Positions 30,663 through 41,793 are shown, counted from the stretch's first letter. The stretch is 64,000 bases of DNA from Pisolithus tinctorius (GCA_024663395.1 JANFAH010000004.1:3782001-3846000); one strand, 5' to 3'. The notes: generated from the letters alone by a model not told the origin. Program-made: numbers and translations.

Positions 30663-33600
30663 CTTCGGACTTTGACCGCTGTACTCCGCAGCCCAACCCG
30701 CTCCAACTCCGCCCTAAGAAGGAGCCAGGGGTGTTGTCTGACTTTGACACTTTCCTCTCTTCCACTCAGACAATACTAAACCCCTCTGCTATAGCCGCAT
30801 TCGGCAGCATTTATCAACTAGATCCCATGGTTCACACCCTCATTTACAAGCCAGTTGCCAAGAAGGTTCAGACAGTACCTGCCCCGATGGCGGAAGAATA
30901 CTGCATTGTGTGCAGCCTGCCTGACGACCTGCTCACTGGTCTCCAACCACTTCCAACCCATCCACCAGACTTCGCTCTGGGCATCTGCTTCACTGCTGAA
31001 CGGGCCGCAGAACTTGACCTCGATCCTGCAGATTGGCTTTGGCCAGAAGAACTTAAACTCATAACTTGGCTCATTTCAGTCCATGAGCTTGCATTTGCTT
31101 GGGACATTACAGAGCATGGACACCTAGATGAACAGTATTTTCCGCCAGTAAAGATTCCTATGATTCTGCACACGCCTTGGGTCCAATGCAATATCCCTAT
31201 CCTGAACGTGATACATGCCCAAGTCATAGACATGATTAAAGATCGCATCAAGTCCGGCATGTATGAACCTTCTACAGCGGCTTACCGCTCCTGCTGGTTC
31301 TGTGTAGTAAAGAAAGACAGAAAGTCTCTTCGTCTTGTGCATGACTTACAGCCCCTGAATGCAGTGACCATCCACAATGCGTCCATTCCACCCTTCGTAG
31401 AACACCTCACAGAATCCTTTGCTGGATACGTGGTGTATGCGATGATGGACCTCTACTCTGGGTATGACCAGTGCGCACTTCATGTGGATTCCCGCGACCT
31501 CACCACCTTCGGTACCCCCCTCAGACCACATCAGCTTACTACTCTGCTGCAAGGTCATGCGAATGCGGTACAGGTATACCAGGGAGATACTGCATTTGTT
31601 CTCCAGGATGAGATCCCGCATCATACCCTGCCCTTCATAGATGACGTCCCCGTAAAATCCGAGACCACCCGCTATCAGCACGCAGATGGGTCCTATGAGA
31701 CTATCCCAGAGAATCCTGGGATTTGGAAATTTATCTGGAATCACTGTATAGTTGTTAACCGTATCCTTCAGCGTTTGCAGAACATCGGAGCCACCGTCTT
31801 GGCAAAGAAGTTTGTGCTAGCCGCTCCATCCGCTGTGATTGTTGGCCACAAGTGCACCTTTGAAGGTTGCATTCCTGAAGAAAGCAAAGTGCAAAAGATC
31901 CGCGACTGGCCCGAGTGCCGCAACCTGACACAGGTCCACGGTTTCCTCAGTGTCTGTGGAGTGCTACACATCTTCATCAAAGATTTCGCCAAGATTGCAC
32001 GGCCGCTAGTCGTGCTCATGTGGAAAGACATACCATTCACATGGGACGAACCGCATCGTGCTGCCATGCAACGACTCAAGGACGAAATTGTAAAGTCCCC
32101 TGCACTCCGAAGGATTGACTATGAGTGCGGTCGCGAAGTAATTTTAGCAGTTGACACATCGGTCATCGCAGTTGGCTACATCCTCTACCAGCTCGGGGAA
32201 AGCCACTACTCCCAGGCCAAGCTTGAGTTGTATGGTCTCTTCCATGCATTGCATGCGGTACGCATATACATCTTCAGTCTCACTAACTTCACTGTGGAGG
32301 TAGATGCGAAGTATATTAAGGGCATGATAAATAACCCAGATCTGCAGCCTAACGCGATGATCAATCACTGGATTGCTGGCATGCTCCTTTTCTCATTCAA
32401 ACTCATCCATGTTCCCATGGACAGGCATGCCGGCCCCAATGGCTTGTCCTGCCGTCCATGGTCAGAGCTCGACCCGCCCAAGGATGATGACCATGAGGAT
32501 TGGCTGGACCATTTTTACTCTTTCTCTACACAAGTTGCCAATGACCGCCCGCCTCCTATGTCACTTTCCAGTCAAGATCACCATTCCCTACCGCCACCCG
32601 CTTACCATTGGGCGAGCCTCCCACCACCTGCATCCTTCTATCTCGCATTCTCTGCGACTGCTGATGCTAATAACCCTTCTGATACCCCAGACGACCCTGC
32701 CATTCCGTGGTCCATGAAAGCTCAGGCACATGAAGCAAAGACAGAAATGATCCGCACATTCCTCGTGACCCACAAGCGACCTCCTGACCTTACTGATGCG
32801 CAATACTCATCTTTCTTCAATTCCGCTAGCCACTTCTTCCTCCTAGATGACAACTTATGGTGCAGGGAACTGCACGGACAGCACCAGCTAGTCGTCGATG
32901 AATCCAAGCGGTACCGTCTCATCAAAGAAGCACATGACGACCTTGGGCACAAAGGTGTCTTCACGGTCTGCACATGCCTTCTCCTCCGCTTTTGGTGGCC
33001 TCTTCTTGTCAAGGATGTGAAGTGGTATGTCTGCACTTGTCACGAATGCCAGATCCGCCAGACGCAGAAGCTTCATATCCCCCCCACTGTGCCCATGATA
33101 GGGGGCCTGTTTCATAAAGCTCACATTGACATGATGCTGATGCCCAAAGCCAGCGGCTACCGCTACATAGTACAGGCTCATTGTGTGCTCACCTCATATC
33201 CTGAATGGCGCATGTTGCACATGGAAAATAGTACCGCGCTCGCATCCTTCATCTTCGAGGATATCCTATGCCGCTGGGGTCCGCTCACTGAGATTGTCAC
33301 CGACAATGGTCCTGCGTTCGTCCAAGCCTTAGATGCCCTAGCTGCGCAATATCATATCCATCACATCTGCATCTCTCCTTACAACTCTCAGGCTAATGGC
33401 ATTGTAGAGTGCTGCCACTATGATGTTTGCGAGGCTATCATGAAGAGCTGTGAGAACGATGATCGCCACTGGCACACCGTTGTGCACTCCATCTTCTGGG
33501 CCGAGCGGGTCACCATTCTGAAGTCTACAGGTGTATCCCCTTACTTCATGGTGCATGGTGTCGAGCCACTGTTTCCATTTGATCTTGCTGAGGCTACCTT

Positions 33601-33670
33601 CCTGTTGGCCCTATCCCACGATGATGCAACACTGCTGACTACCACAGAACTGATTGCTTGGCATGCGCAC
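30650..33670 (+). CDS. pol: Element B pol: reverse transcriptase, RNase H, integrase
   Basis: Open for over 1000 codons; the first few codons probably lie in the solo LTR-A. RT spans about residues 170-420: VKIPMILHTPW, EPSTAAYRSCWFCVVKKD, LRLVHDLQPLNAVTI, MMDLYSGYDQ, and the catalytic box PFIDDVPVK near 31636, where FIDD replaces the usual Y-x-DD. RNase H starts ILAVDTSVIAVGYILYQLG (about 32143). Integrase has HDDLGHKG...CHECQ (zinc), HIDMML and TDNGPAFVQALDALA, then NGIVECCHYDV with the catalytic Glu. It is interrupted at 33671 by element F within AWHAH; the integrase C-terminal domain continues at 34914. No stop is seen. Confidence 0.88.
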
Positions 33671-34913
33671 TGTAGGGAATGTAATTTCCCTACTGGGGGA
33701 ATTGTTTTATTTTGTTCATTTTATTTAGTTTTGATTCTAGGGGTTTTTTCTGCTAGTGGTACTTAGAATTTCGCATTTTTGGTCGCTTAGTCAGCACTAC
33801 CTAGTACTGGATGTAGTTAGTTTTTTAAAAAAAAATAGATGAGTTACCCTAAGACGAGAGACGAGTTCGAGCAGGTCGTTCCCTGCACCAAGACAGCCTT
33901 AGAAGCCTTCAGACGACTATCAGGATCCTTGCTCAGGCTATAGAAGCCCCCTTTGGCTTACTCTCTCCCCTCAGATTTCACTCTACCCTTCAACCTCTTT
34001 CTTAAATCCTTTTCCTACAACTGGAGCCCACCACGAGGGGCTTCTGTCTTAGCCTGGCACCCATCCCAACCTTCCCAGATTTTATTTTGCAGTCTCCAGC
34101 TTCGTTTTCGCAATTTTCAGGCTCAGTTCAGCAGATTTTTGCCTTTCGGTCTCATTTTTGCAGTCACTTCGCTCGCATTTTCGTGTTTTCCCACTCGTGC
34201 ACACTCACTTATCAAGCATTCACACTCGTATAAACTCCCGAAGTCATGTTCAGCCTCAAAATTCCATGCCGAGGCTCGCCCAAAGCACCGAGCTTCTCTG
34301 GGCGCCCCGAGGACCTTCGAAGCTATTTTGATGACATAATCAACTTCTGTGATGGATTCGGCCTCTCGGACGGGCTCGCGCACATCAAATTCGCACTCAA
34401 ATATGCGCCTTTTGAGTCAGCTGACCTCTGGTCCCACTTTGTCAGTAGTAGCAAAGGAGATTGGGCTCGTTTTACCTCGGAAATCACTCAGCAGTACCCA
34501 GAATTGGACGAAACAAGTCGAAGTCATGCCACTGAGCTTGCCAGCCTAAAGGTTGGATTTGCAAGTTCAGATGTCATCTCAATGTCATCCCTAGGGCAAT
34601 ATTATCGCAATTTCCGTCGAATTTCGTTATCTCTCGAGAACCTACTGGGTCCATTGCCCCACCTGGCCAGTATGTTCAAGTATGGGTTCCCTCCAGAGTT
34701 CAGGCGAGAGGTGCTCGAACACCACGACACATCAGAGTATTCTGTGCTCAGTCTAATGTCCACAGCTAAGGAGGTCCTGAGGTCGAGCGGCGGCCTCTGG
34801 AAGAGCAGCAAGGTCGACAGTTCACGCACACAGCCATCACGCGCCTCAGACAATCACTCTCCCCTCAGATTTCACTCTACCCTTCAACCTCTCCTTTTAA
34901 ATCTTTTCCTACA
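33671..34913 (+). mobile_element. Internally deleted LTR retrotransposon F
   Basis: A complete 5' LTR of 349 bp (33671-34019, TGTAGGGAATG...TTTTCCTACA), a primer-binding site at 34022, a Gag start, then a sudden junction at about 34856 to the last 58 bp of a 3' LTR ending CTTTTCCTACA at 34913. The flanks GCAC (33667-33670) and GCGC (34914-34917) are a 4-bp duplication with one CpG transition. Removal restores the pol frame of B. The deletion removed most of the internal region and most of the 3' LTR. Confidence 0.88.
34246..34854 (+). pseudogene. Element F Gag, truncated
   Basis: Starts MFSLKIPCRGSPKAPSF and carries FSGRPEDLRSYFDDIINFC, HIKFALKYAPFESADLW and MFKYGFPPEFRREVLEH. The organisation is the same as in element C Gag. 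After about residue 203 the frame runs into the 3' LTR fragment and then by chance into B pol, so the 370-codon open frame is a fusion artefact of the deletion. Confidence 0.8.
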
Positions 34914-35358
34914 GCGCCAGCTACAGAAGCATCAGGATGACCTAGACCAGGTCCACGGCAATGTCCTCCGCGCATGCTTTCAGTCTATCCAGCAGTTCGA
35001 AACCGCCTTTCAGCATCGCATTAGAGACCATAACTTCACTCCCGGCACCCTTGTGCTCGTTCGCAACTCCCACATCGAGAAAGCACTGAACCGGAAGACA
35101 AAGCCACGGTACACTGGTCCCATGGTCGTCCTTCGTCGGACCACTGGGGGTTCGTACCTGCTGGCTGAGTTGGATGGCTCCATCTCCAAACTCCACTTCG
35201 CTGCATTCTGCTTACTTCCCTACCACCTGTGGTCTCAAACCTGTGCAACTGTGACTCACATTACTGGGCTAGATGATGAAGAACTAGACCACCTTCTTGA
35301 AGAGGCTGAGGATGACCCCACTGATGATGATGTGGAGGCTTTTTCCACGGACAGCTGA
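34914..35358 (+). CDS. pol: Element B integrase C-terminal domain (end of pol)
   Basis: Continues pol from 33670 after element F: RQLQKHQDDLDQVHGNVL, then TPGTLVLVRNSHIEKALNRK, PRYTGPMVVLRRTTGGSYLL and SISKLHFAAFCLLPY. This is the GPY/F-type C-terminal integrase domain. It ends in an acidic tail (LDDEELDHLLEEAEDD) with the stop at 35356-35358. No chromodomain. Confidence 0.85.
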
Positions 35359-35498
35359 CTATCCATCCTTTCCAGTATCCACAGTTTGTCCATCGCACTA
35401 TTCCCCCGTACCCTCTTCTCCCATGATACCCATACCTCTTTCCATGGCCTCGCCCGCCTCCCCGCAGCTTCTTCTACTACGTTCGTTCCTTCTCCCAT

Positions 35499-35535
35499 GC
35501 TGACTGGGGACAGTCAGCATTCAAAGTCCCCCGCA
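35499..35535 (+). repeat. First copy of the pre-LTR segment of element B
   Basis: GCTGACTGGGGACAGTCAGC followed by AAAGTCCCCCGCAGG. A near copy (37632-37669) directly precedes the 3' LTR. Both can fold (GCTGAC with GTCAGC, GGGGAC with GTCCCC). The first copy may be the original internal end of B. Confidence 0.55.
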
Positions 35536-36261
35536 GGGGTGACCAGCATACCACTTGATCCACCCGATATCAGACATAGTTCATTTCCTTTTATCTGTTT
35601 TACCCTGGGTTTCGTCTGGAGACCTCTGTTCCACCCCAGGTTTCGTCTGGTGATTCTACTGATAGCTACTCCTTGCTCAAAAAACATACAAACTGCTTAC
35701 AAAAAGTCCAAAACCGTCCAGAAAAATAACAAAACACTGAATAAGTATATAGCCAAAACAACGTCTCTCCTATCTCTCTTACTAGTCTCACTGATGCCGC
35801 CCTCGGCCGCCCTATACTGCGGATCCTCGCAACCACCCTGCGCACTTCCTCTTCGATCATGCAGTCAGCGTGTGCCCCTTGATCTGTTTTTCTTTCAGTT
35901 CTCCTTCTGTCTCCTTACAATTGACACACAAAGACCGTCCCAGCTACCTGATATACAGTCCCTTCGTTCTCTCTTCAATGTTTTGTCACACCCTACCATC
36001 AAGATTGTTTCACGAGGACATACTGCTGAGAGAAGTTGAAAGTCGCACGAAGAAGACAAGTCGGGTGGTACCCTGCGCACTCTACAATACCGCGGCTGAT
36101 TCGGGGCCAGTTCCTTGCTGAGCAGACAGAGATCTCTCGCAGTACCCTGCTTCGCGACCATACAGAACGGGCCAGAACGATGTATTTTCCTGTGCATAAG
36201 GCGTGGAACGATCTTGGTACAACAGGTGATGCGGAAACACATGTACATACTGCACGACGGC

Positions 36262-37358
36262 CTACTCAATCCCATGCTCTGCCAGCACCTCTGCAAGCTG
36301 CTTGATGTGCACCTGCAACCAAAGGTTGGCTGCATGCACAGCCACTGCCTCGGCCCTTACCATTGCGAGTGCCTGCGAGAGGTCTGTCACAGTCTTGTTG
36401 CTCACTGCACTGCGCCCAGAGGTCTTGCCCTTCCTGCAGGTTCTGCTCTCAACCACCTCCACAATGTTGTCATCGTTGTTGTCGTGAGCCCACTTGGATG
36501 GACCAGCCTTAGGAGCCTTCAAGGATTGCACTGCAGTGGATTAGTCTCAGTCACGTTGAAACGCACTCATCACTTACCAATTGATGCACCAGCCTGCACC
36601 CGCTTTCCTGCAGCCTTTGTCAACTTCTCGCACCCCTGCTTCATACACATGCAGCCATCGCATGTTCAACCCTCCAGACCGAAACACACCATGTTCTTCA
36701 CCGAGCACCTCGCGCATGGCACCTTGTGCAGAACCGACCCGGGCGGGATCATGACCCTCGGTCCTGCCTCATCCTCGCTCTCTGCAATGGTCTGTCACGA
36801 ATGCTGGAAATCTGCATGGTTTCCACAACGTTGCGAACCGCTTAGACTCACTTACCTTGCAAGCTGGTTGAGGGACCTCCACATGGGACATTTTCAGCCC
36901 TGTGCCTTTGTTACCAACCTCCACCATGGTCTCCTCACCCATCTGGACGTCTTGCTCTGCCTTCGCGCGTGCTTCGGCCTCCTCCACGGTCCACTGCTCG
37001 TACCAATCATCAGCCTCCACCAGCGCAGGAGCATCCTCTGCATCAACCCGCACGGACACCCCAAGAGCCTTCCCTCGCTCGACCAGAGGCATCAGTACCG
37101 CCTGTTGTGGGCTTGTCAGCATTGCACAGCCAGGTCACTATACGAACCACCTACCGTCTTCTCTTCCCAGCACCTCAACCACGTCGTCTTCTCCTCCCAC
37201 ATGTCCTCCTGGTCGTCAGGCACACACTTCGCCTCAGCCACGAGCCCTGCCGATGCAGCTGCAAGCTGCTCTCTTAAGGAGGCCTTTTCAGCCTCTGCGG
37301 GATCTGGAGTAGGCATGCGAACGAGTTGGAAAAGGCGAGGGGCATGGTTAGCAGACAT
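36262..37358 (-). CDS. Apparently intact four-exon gene with Zn2Cys6-like cluster, antisense inside element B
   Basis: Exons 37155-37358, 36856-37101, 36578-36779 and 36262-36530 join in frame to 306 aa. All three introns (53, 76, 47 nt) are GT-AG. The start could also be the in-frame Met at 37316 (MPTPDPAEAEKASL). Exon 1 is helical (EKASLREQLAAASAG), exon 2 acidic (VEEAEARAKAEQDVQ). Exon 3 has CARCSVKNMVC then CDGC and QGC, spacing CX2CX6CX7CX2CX6C, the fungal Zn2Cys6 pattern with one extra Cys. Exon 4 has a basic KGKTSGR segment and a Leu-rich helix (VTDLSQALAMVRAEAVAV). It may be a nuclear DNA-binding protein, captured or accessory. Function not shown. Confidence 0.7.
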
Positions 37359-37669
37359 GACTACAGCGATAGATGCGATGGATGGAGGGGAGGAAAGAAT
37401 CAAATCGATGTGAAGGTTTGAGCTGCGCACTAACAATTATATACTTAGCGGCCATGAGGCACTTATGTCATCAGTCTGGATGCCTATATGCGGTATTCAA
37501 CAGCCTTCTCGCATCCCTCGGCTCTATGCTTCCTTCGCTTCTACGTGGAACTCACTGGTGTTCTCAAACCCTCGGTACCACACTGTTGCCATCACCATGC
37601 GGCAAGCTATTTATGTCCTCCACGCCACGTGGCTGACCAGGGACGGTCAGCATCTAAGTCCCCCGCAGG

Positions 37670-38324
37670 TGTGAGGAATCCGCATTCCCTGGACACATAA
37701 GCCCCTATCATTAACCATTCCGTGACTACTGTTACGTCCACTCCCCTCTCGCATTCACCGTTGTTCATGCGCTACCTTCCCATGCCCTCACTCCCTCTCG
37801 TGTGATGCTATACCCACAGCCACTGTGCTCCAGTTGTTGTTTTTCCTCAGACTCTTTCTCTTATCATGGTCTCTATTCCTTTAGTGCTTGTAGTATACCC
37901 TCGGCCTCTGTTTTGGCCTGTCTTCTGTGTATGTGCTGTTGCGCAGCTTTCCCTTACTGTACCCTGTCTTACTTAGGTTCTGGGTTTGTCTGGACTATAA
38001 AGCCCTGTACTTAGGTACAGAATGATACCTTTTGGCACTCAGAAGGTCACCACGAGTTTCCTTTACACTTTGTCTACACCGCATGTCTCGCATTCCGCCG
38101 TGCATGAACTATGTATACCGCTCGCACTGCTCGCATCGCCAGTACTATTCCACAGACCACACTGCGCACGTCACGAACCACTACCGCTACAAAGCACTGG
38201 GTCTCACCTTCTAGACTCGACAGTCCAGAATCCCTTGGGACGAGTGATTTGTTCCCTTCATTTTTTATTGTTGTTATCTAAGCCATCTAGCTCGTATTAT
38301 ACAGCTACTTGGACTTTTCCTACA
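37670..38324 (+). repeat. 3' LTR of element B
   Basis: 655 bp, TGTGAGGAATCCGC...GGACTTTTCCTACA, uninterrupted. It is the reference copy for the family and is followed by CTGC (38325-38328), the right target duplication, and by the resumed gag of A. Confidence 0.9.
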
Positions 38325-39117
38325 CTGCTCTGACAGAGCCAAGGTCACCTTCGCTCAGTCTTACCTGAAGGGTATGGCTCTGGCTTGGTTCAAGCCAGAC
38401 CTACTAAATCCTGACAACTATAACCACCTGCTCTGGATGGACAACTACCATGAGTTCTTACAAGAGCTCACAGCTAATTTCAGTCCACACGATGCCATAG
38501 CAGATGCCGTCCAACAACTCGAGAACCTTACCATGAAGGACAGTTCTCAAATTACCAAATATGTCATGGTGTTCAATTGCTGGGCTTCACAAGTCAAGGA
38601 CTACGGTGTTGGTGCACTCTGCCACCACTTCTATAGCAGACTTTCAGACTGCATCAAGGATGAGATCGCTCGTGTCAGAAAACCTTCTACCCTCACACAA
38701 CTCCGTGAACTTGCCCAGACCATCGATGTGTGCTACTGGGAATGCAAAGCAGAGATCTTGCACACCACCAAGTCCACCTCCAACAAGTCGCAGTCTTCCA
38801 ACTCCAACAACAAAACTAAATTGTCGTCCTCCACCTCCACTCAAAAGTCCAATGCCAAGGGCAAGGGCAGACAGAAAGATCCGCCCAAGTCCGATGCATC
38901 TAAGTCTGATATTGCCCACCTTCTGGGTAAAGATGGCAAACTCACCTCCACTGAGTGCCAGCATAGGATGAAGAACAACCTCTGCCTCTTCTGTGGTGAG
39001 GCTGGCCACTCTGCCAAGGACTGTCCCAAGTCCACCTCCCATGCAGCCAAAGCCCGTGCAGCTATGGCTGGAACTCCGCCTCCTCCGCCTGCAGAGAAGG
39101 CAGAGCCAAAAAATTAG
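38325..39117 (+). pseudogene. Element A gag, C-terminal part with zinc knuckle
   Basis: Continues the gag of 9926-10420: SDRAKVTFAQSYLKGMALAW, LRELAQTIDVCYWE, a Ser/Lys-rich basic segment, then CLFCGEAGHSAKDCPKS (CCHC zinc knuckle CX2CX4HX4C). No stop occurs in this part. It ends CCA AAA AAT TAG, with a slippery heptamer directly before the stop and pol continuing in the -1 frame. Confidence 0.85.
39108..39117 (+). promoter_or_regulatory. Predicted -1 frameshift site of element A
   Basis: A AAA AAT (39108-39114) directly followed by the gag stop TAG (39115-39117). A -1 shift reads AAA AAA TTA GTC into the pol frame. It has the same architecture as the site in element E. Confidence 0.65.
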
Positions 39118-40232
39118 TCCACTCCTCCAGGGAGCTTGCACAGCCTGGAGGAAGTGTTGAACCCAACTGTGCGCAACCGGACATCCAACTCAATGCATCC
39201 ACTCTTTCTAGTCCCAATTCTTTACTTCCGTCTGTAACTCTTCTGGATTATTCTGTTGATACTTTTTCTGCATTGATCGATTCTGGTTCTTCTCATTGCT
39301 TCATAGACCCATCTATAATCAAAAAATATGCTGTTCCTGTTTCTTCTGCTTCTCCGCCAATTCCGCTCCACTTGTTTGATGGTAGTACAAATGCTGTCAT
39401 TTCCTAAGAAGTAGATCTTTCCCTCCGCTTTCCTTCTGGCAATGTCAACTCTGTTTCATTTTATGTTACTCCATTGGATTCTTCATGTTTGCTGGTGTTA
39501 GGACACAACTGGCTCACCCACTTCAATCTGTCGATTGACTGGGTACTGGGCAGTATATCATTCAAACCATCATTACAGGGAATGCCAACACCCCAGGTGC
39601 CTTTGTCACCTTCTGCTGCATCCTCCACTCTGGATCCAACACCCTCCGCTCCGTTTGCAGCTCCGACTGCACCTCTGACAGACTCACTGTGCTCCACTCC
39701 ACTTGTCTCACTCATCAATGCTGCTGCGTATGTCAGAGCCTGTGCTCTCCCTGGCTCTAGACAGTTCCACTTACAGCTCTCTGCTGATGATGTGAAGCTT
39801 CATGTGTCCTCTGCCTCCTCTCCACCTCCTGACCTCTCTTTGGTCCCTCCTGAGTATCATGAGTTTGCTGACATCTTTAGTAAAGACAAGGCTATGGAAC
39901 TTCCACCACACCACTCGTTCGATCTCAAGATCAATCTCAAGGAAGGAGCTTCTTTGCCCATTGGTACAATCTACTCTCTTTCTCCACCAGAGCTTGAAGC
40001 TCTCCACATCTTCATTGACGAGCATCTTGGCTATGGCTTCATCAAACAGTCCACCTCCGCTCACAGTGCCCCTGTCCTCTTTGTGAAGAAGAAGGATGGT
40101 TCACTCCGCCTCTGTGTAGACTATTGAGGACTCAACAAAATCATGAAAAAAGACTGCTATCCACTGCCACTCATCTCTGACCTACTCGACTCCCCAAGCT
40201 GTGCTAAAGTCTACACTAAGATCGACCTCCAC
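39118..40232 (+). pseudogene. Element A pol, protease and start of reverse transcriptase
   Basis: In the -1 frame: FSALIDSGSSHCFIDPS (aspartic protease, about 39268-39320), LLVLGHNWLTHFNLSIDW, a Pro/Ser-rich linker, VPPEYHEFADIFSKDKA (start of the RT region) and APVLFVKKKDGSLRLCVDY (about 40066-40122). In-frame stops: TAA at about 39404 and TGA at about 40125. Solo LTR G interrupts it within KIDL at 40232; it resumes at 41257. Confidence 0.85.
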
Positions 40233-41252
40233 TGTAGGGAGTAGTATACTCCCTGAGGCCGAAATAGGGATGCCAACACCAAAATTCCACCATTACTATC
40301 CATGTCTGTCATCTTCAGAATTATTCCATCTGCCTCATGCATCTGCCTCATGTGCTGCCTCGCCTGTCGAACCTTCAGAGCTCCCCTGTCCATCAATAAC
40401 ACACACCAGTCATCGTCCCGAAATTCCATGTCAACATCAACCTGACATACATCTATCTGGAATTCTGCAGTTGTGCCACTTCAACCCTCACCTCGCCACA
40501 TAGCTGGGAAGCCACACAGATCATCAGTAAAAACTCTGGTTACCCCTCTCATTCCTTTCCCATGAACCTTTCTCTGCAATGCGAGAACCCCTTTCTACCT
40601 ATGGCCTCTACCCTTTGCGTTCCACTCTATGGTACAGTGTACACTCGTCCTGTCAGAAGATACCCATCTTTCCTGTTGTCTTTCTCAGTTACTACCTTAC
40701 AGTTTGTTTTCACACGTTGCTGCATGGCTTTGATGTCTGACATGTCGCCCCCTTTATTTTTCAGAGTTTTGCTTCACCTGCCCCACATTTCTCCAATCAG
40801 TACCTTACTATCCATGTACTATATAATTCTGCCTCAGTGACAAAATGAGAATCATCTTTGGAGGACCCACATTCTGTGTCTTGTGCAAGTCAAAAGAGTT
40901 CAAAAGAGTCTTCTCATCCTCTGTGTCCACTGTGTATCTGTGTCTTTGCATCTACTGTGTCTACTGTGTCTTTGTGTCCTTGTTCTGTGAGTACTCGTTT
41001 TCCTCTCCCACACACTTAATTTGTCTCAGAGTTACTTCCTCAGTGCAAGGTCGTCGTCCAGAATTTCCAAAGCAAGTCTATCCCTACCTTCGACTCTGCA
41101 GAATTAAATTCTGTGACCCACATTCGACTCTTTGACTGACTCTACCATCACATTCTACATCTCCTTCCTACTCAGCACCCCTTGGGTTGAGCCTAGGGAT
41201 TTTCCCTACAGCTTTCCCCTAATTGCACACTACCCGGAGGTAGTGTCCCACA
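40233..41252 (+). repeat. Solo LTR G inside element A pol
   Basis: 1020 bp bounded TGTAGGGAGTAG and GTGTCCCACA, with no coding content. The flanks CCAC (40229-40232) and CCGC (41253-41256) form a 4-bp duplication with one CpG transition. Removal restores KIDL-RHAYHLV in RT. It contains a pyrimidine-rich CTGTGTC-type repeat at about 40920-40995. Confidence 0.75.
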
Positions 41253-41793
41253 CCGCCATGCCTATCATCTGGTCTGCATCACAGATGGAGATGAATGGAA
41301 AATGGCATTCCACACTCGTTATGGTTCTTATGAGTGGCAGGTGATGCCATTCAGTCTGACTAATGCGCCTGCAGCCTTCCAGCATTTTGTTAATAGCATC
41401 TTTGCAGACATGCTCAATGTCTGCATCATGGTATACCTCGATGACATCTTAATCTATTCGCAGGATGTGGAGTTGCATTGTGAACATGTAAAAGAGGTAC
41501 TCCACTGCCTTTGAAAGCATGGTCTCTATGCCAAGCCAGAGAAGTGCAAGTTTCACTCCGACTCTGTCAAGTACCTCAGCTACATTCTTTCCCCCTCCAG
41601 TCTCACCATGTCCACTGAGAAGGTTCAGGCAGTCCACAACTGGCCTGAGCTGCAGAAGGTGCGAGACATCCAGTCCTTCCTTGGTTTCACCAATTTCTAC
41701 AGATGTTTCATTAATAACTACTCCAACATCATCGTTCCCCTCACTCACCTCACGTGAAAGGGTGCTCCTTGGAACTTTTCCGAGGAGTGCCAC
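41253..41793 (+). pseudogene. Element A reverse transcriptase core, truncated
   Basis: [38 protein letters not shown] and the catalytic box [11 protein letters not shown] (YLDD, about 41431-41457), then the RT thumb, RDIQSFLGFTNFYRCFI. TGA stops lie at about 41513 and 41756. It is cut at 41793 in FSEECH by the family-H inversion; no RNase H or integrase of A is present downstream. Confidence 0.88.

Larger units (their letters stand above)
10421..38324 (+). mobile_element. Ty3/Gypsy-like LTR retrotransposon B, 27.9 kb with five nested insertions
   Basis: Direct LTRs of about 655 bp lie at 10421-11733 (interrupted) and 37670-38324. The flanks are CCGC (10417-10420) and CTGC (38325-38328), a 4-bp target duplication with one CpG transition. 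Removing B restores the gag frame of element A. Internal order: primer-binding site (11736), gag (11954 onward), zinc knuckle and aspartic protease (to 22580), RT-RNase H-integrase (30663-33670 and 34914-35358), antisense gene (36262-37358), 3' LTR. Nested inside are an inverted LTR-B, element E, element C, a solo LTR-A and element F. Without these, B is about 10 kb. Confidence 0.85.

Noticed and set aside
33671..33766. Last 31 codons of the B pol open frame as authentic C-terminus
   Set aside because: They lie inside the LTR of element F; the true continuation is at 34914.
34246..35358. 370-codon frame read as one protein
   Set aside because: It joins element F Gag, an LTR fragment and element B integrase. 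The fusion is a by-product of the F deletion.
36115..37413. 432-codon plus-strand open frame
   Set aside because: It lies opposite the four-exon minus gene, which has canonical introns and a Cys cluster. The plus translation is Cys/His-rich but has no motif; judged a shadow.
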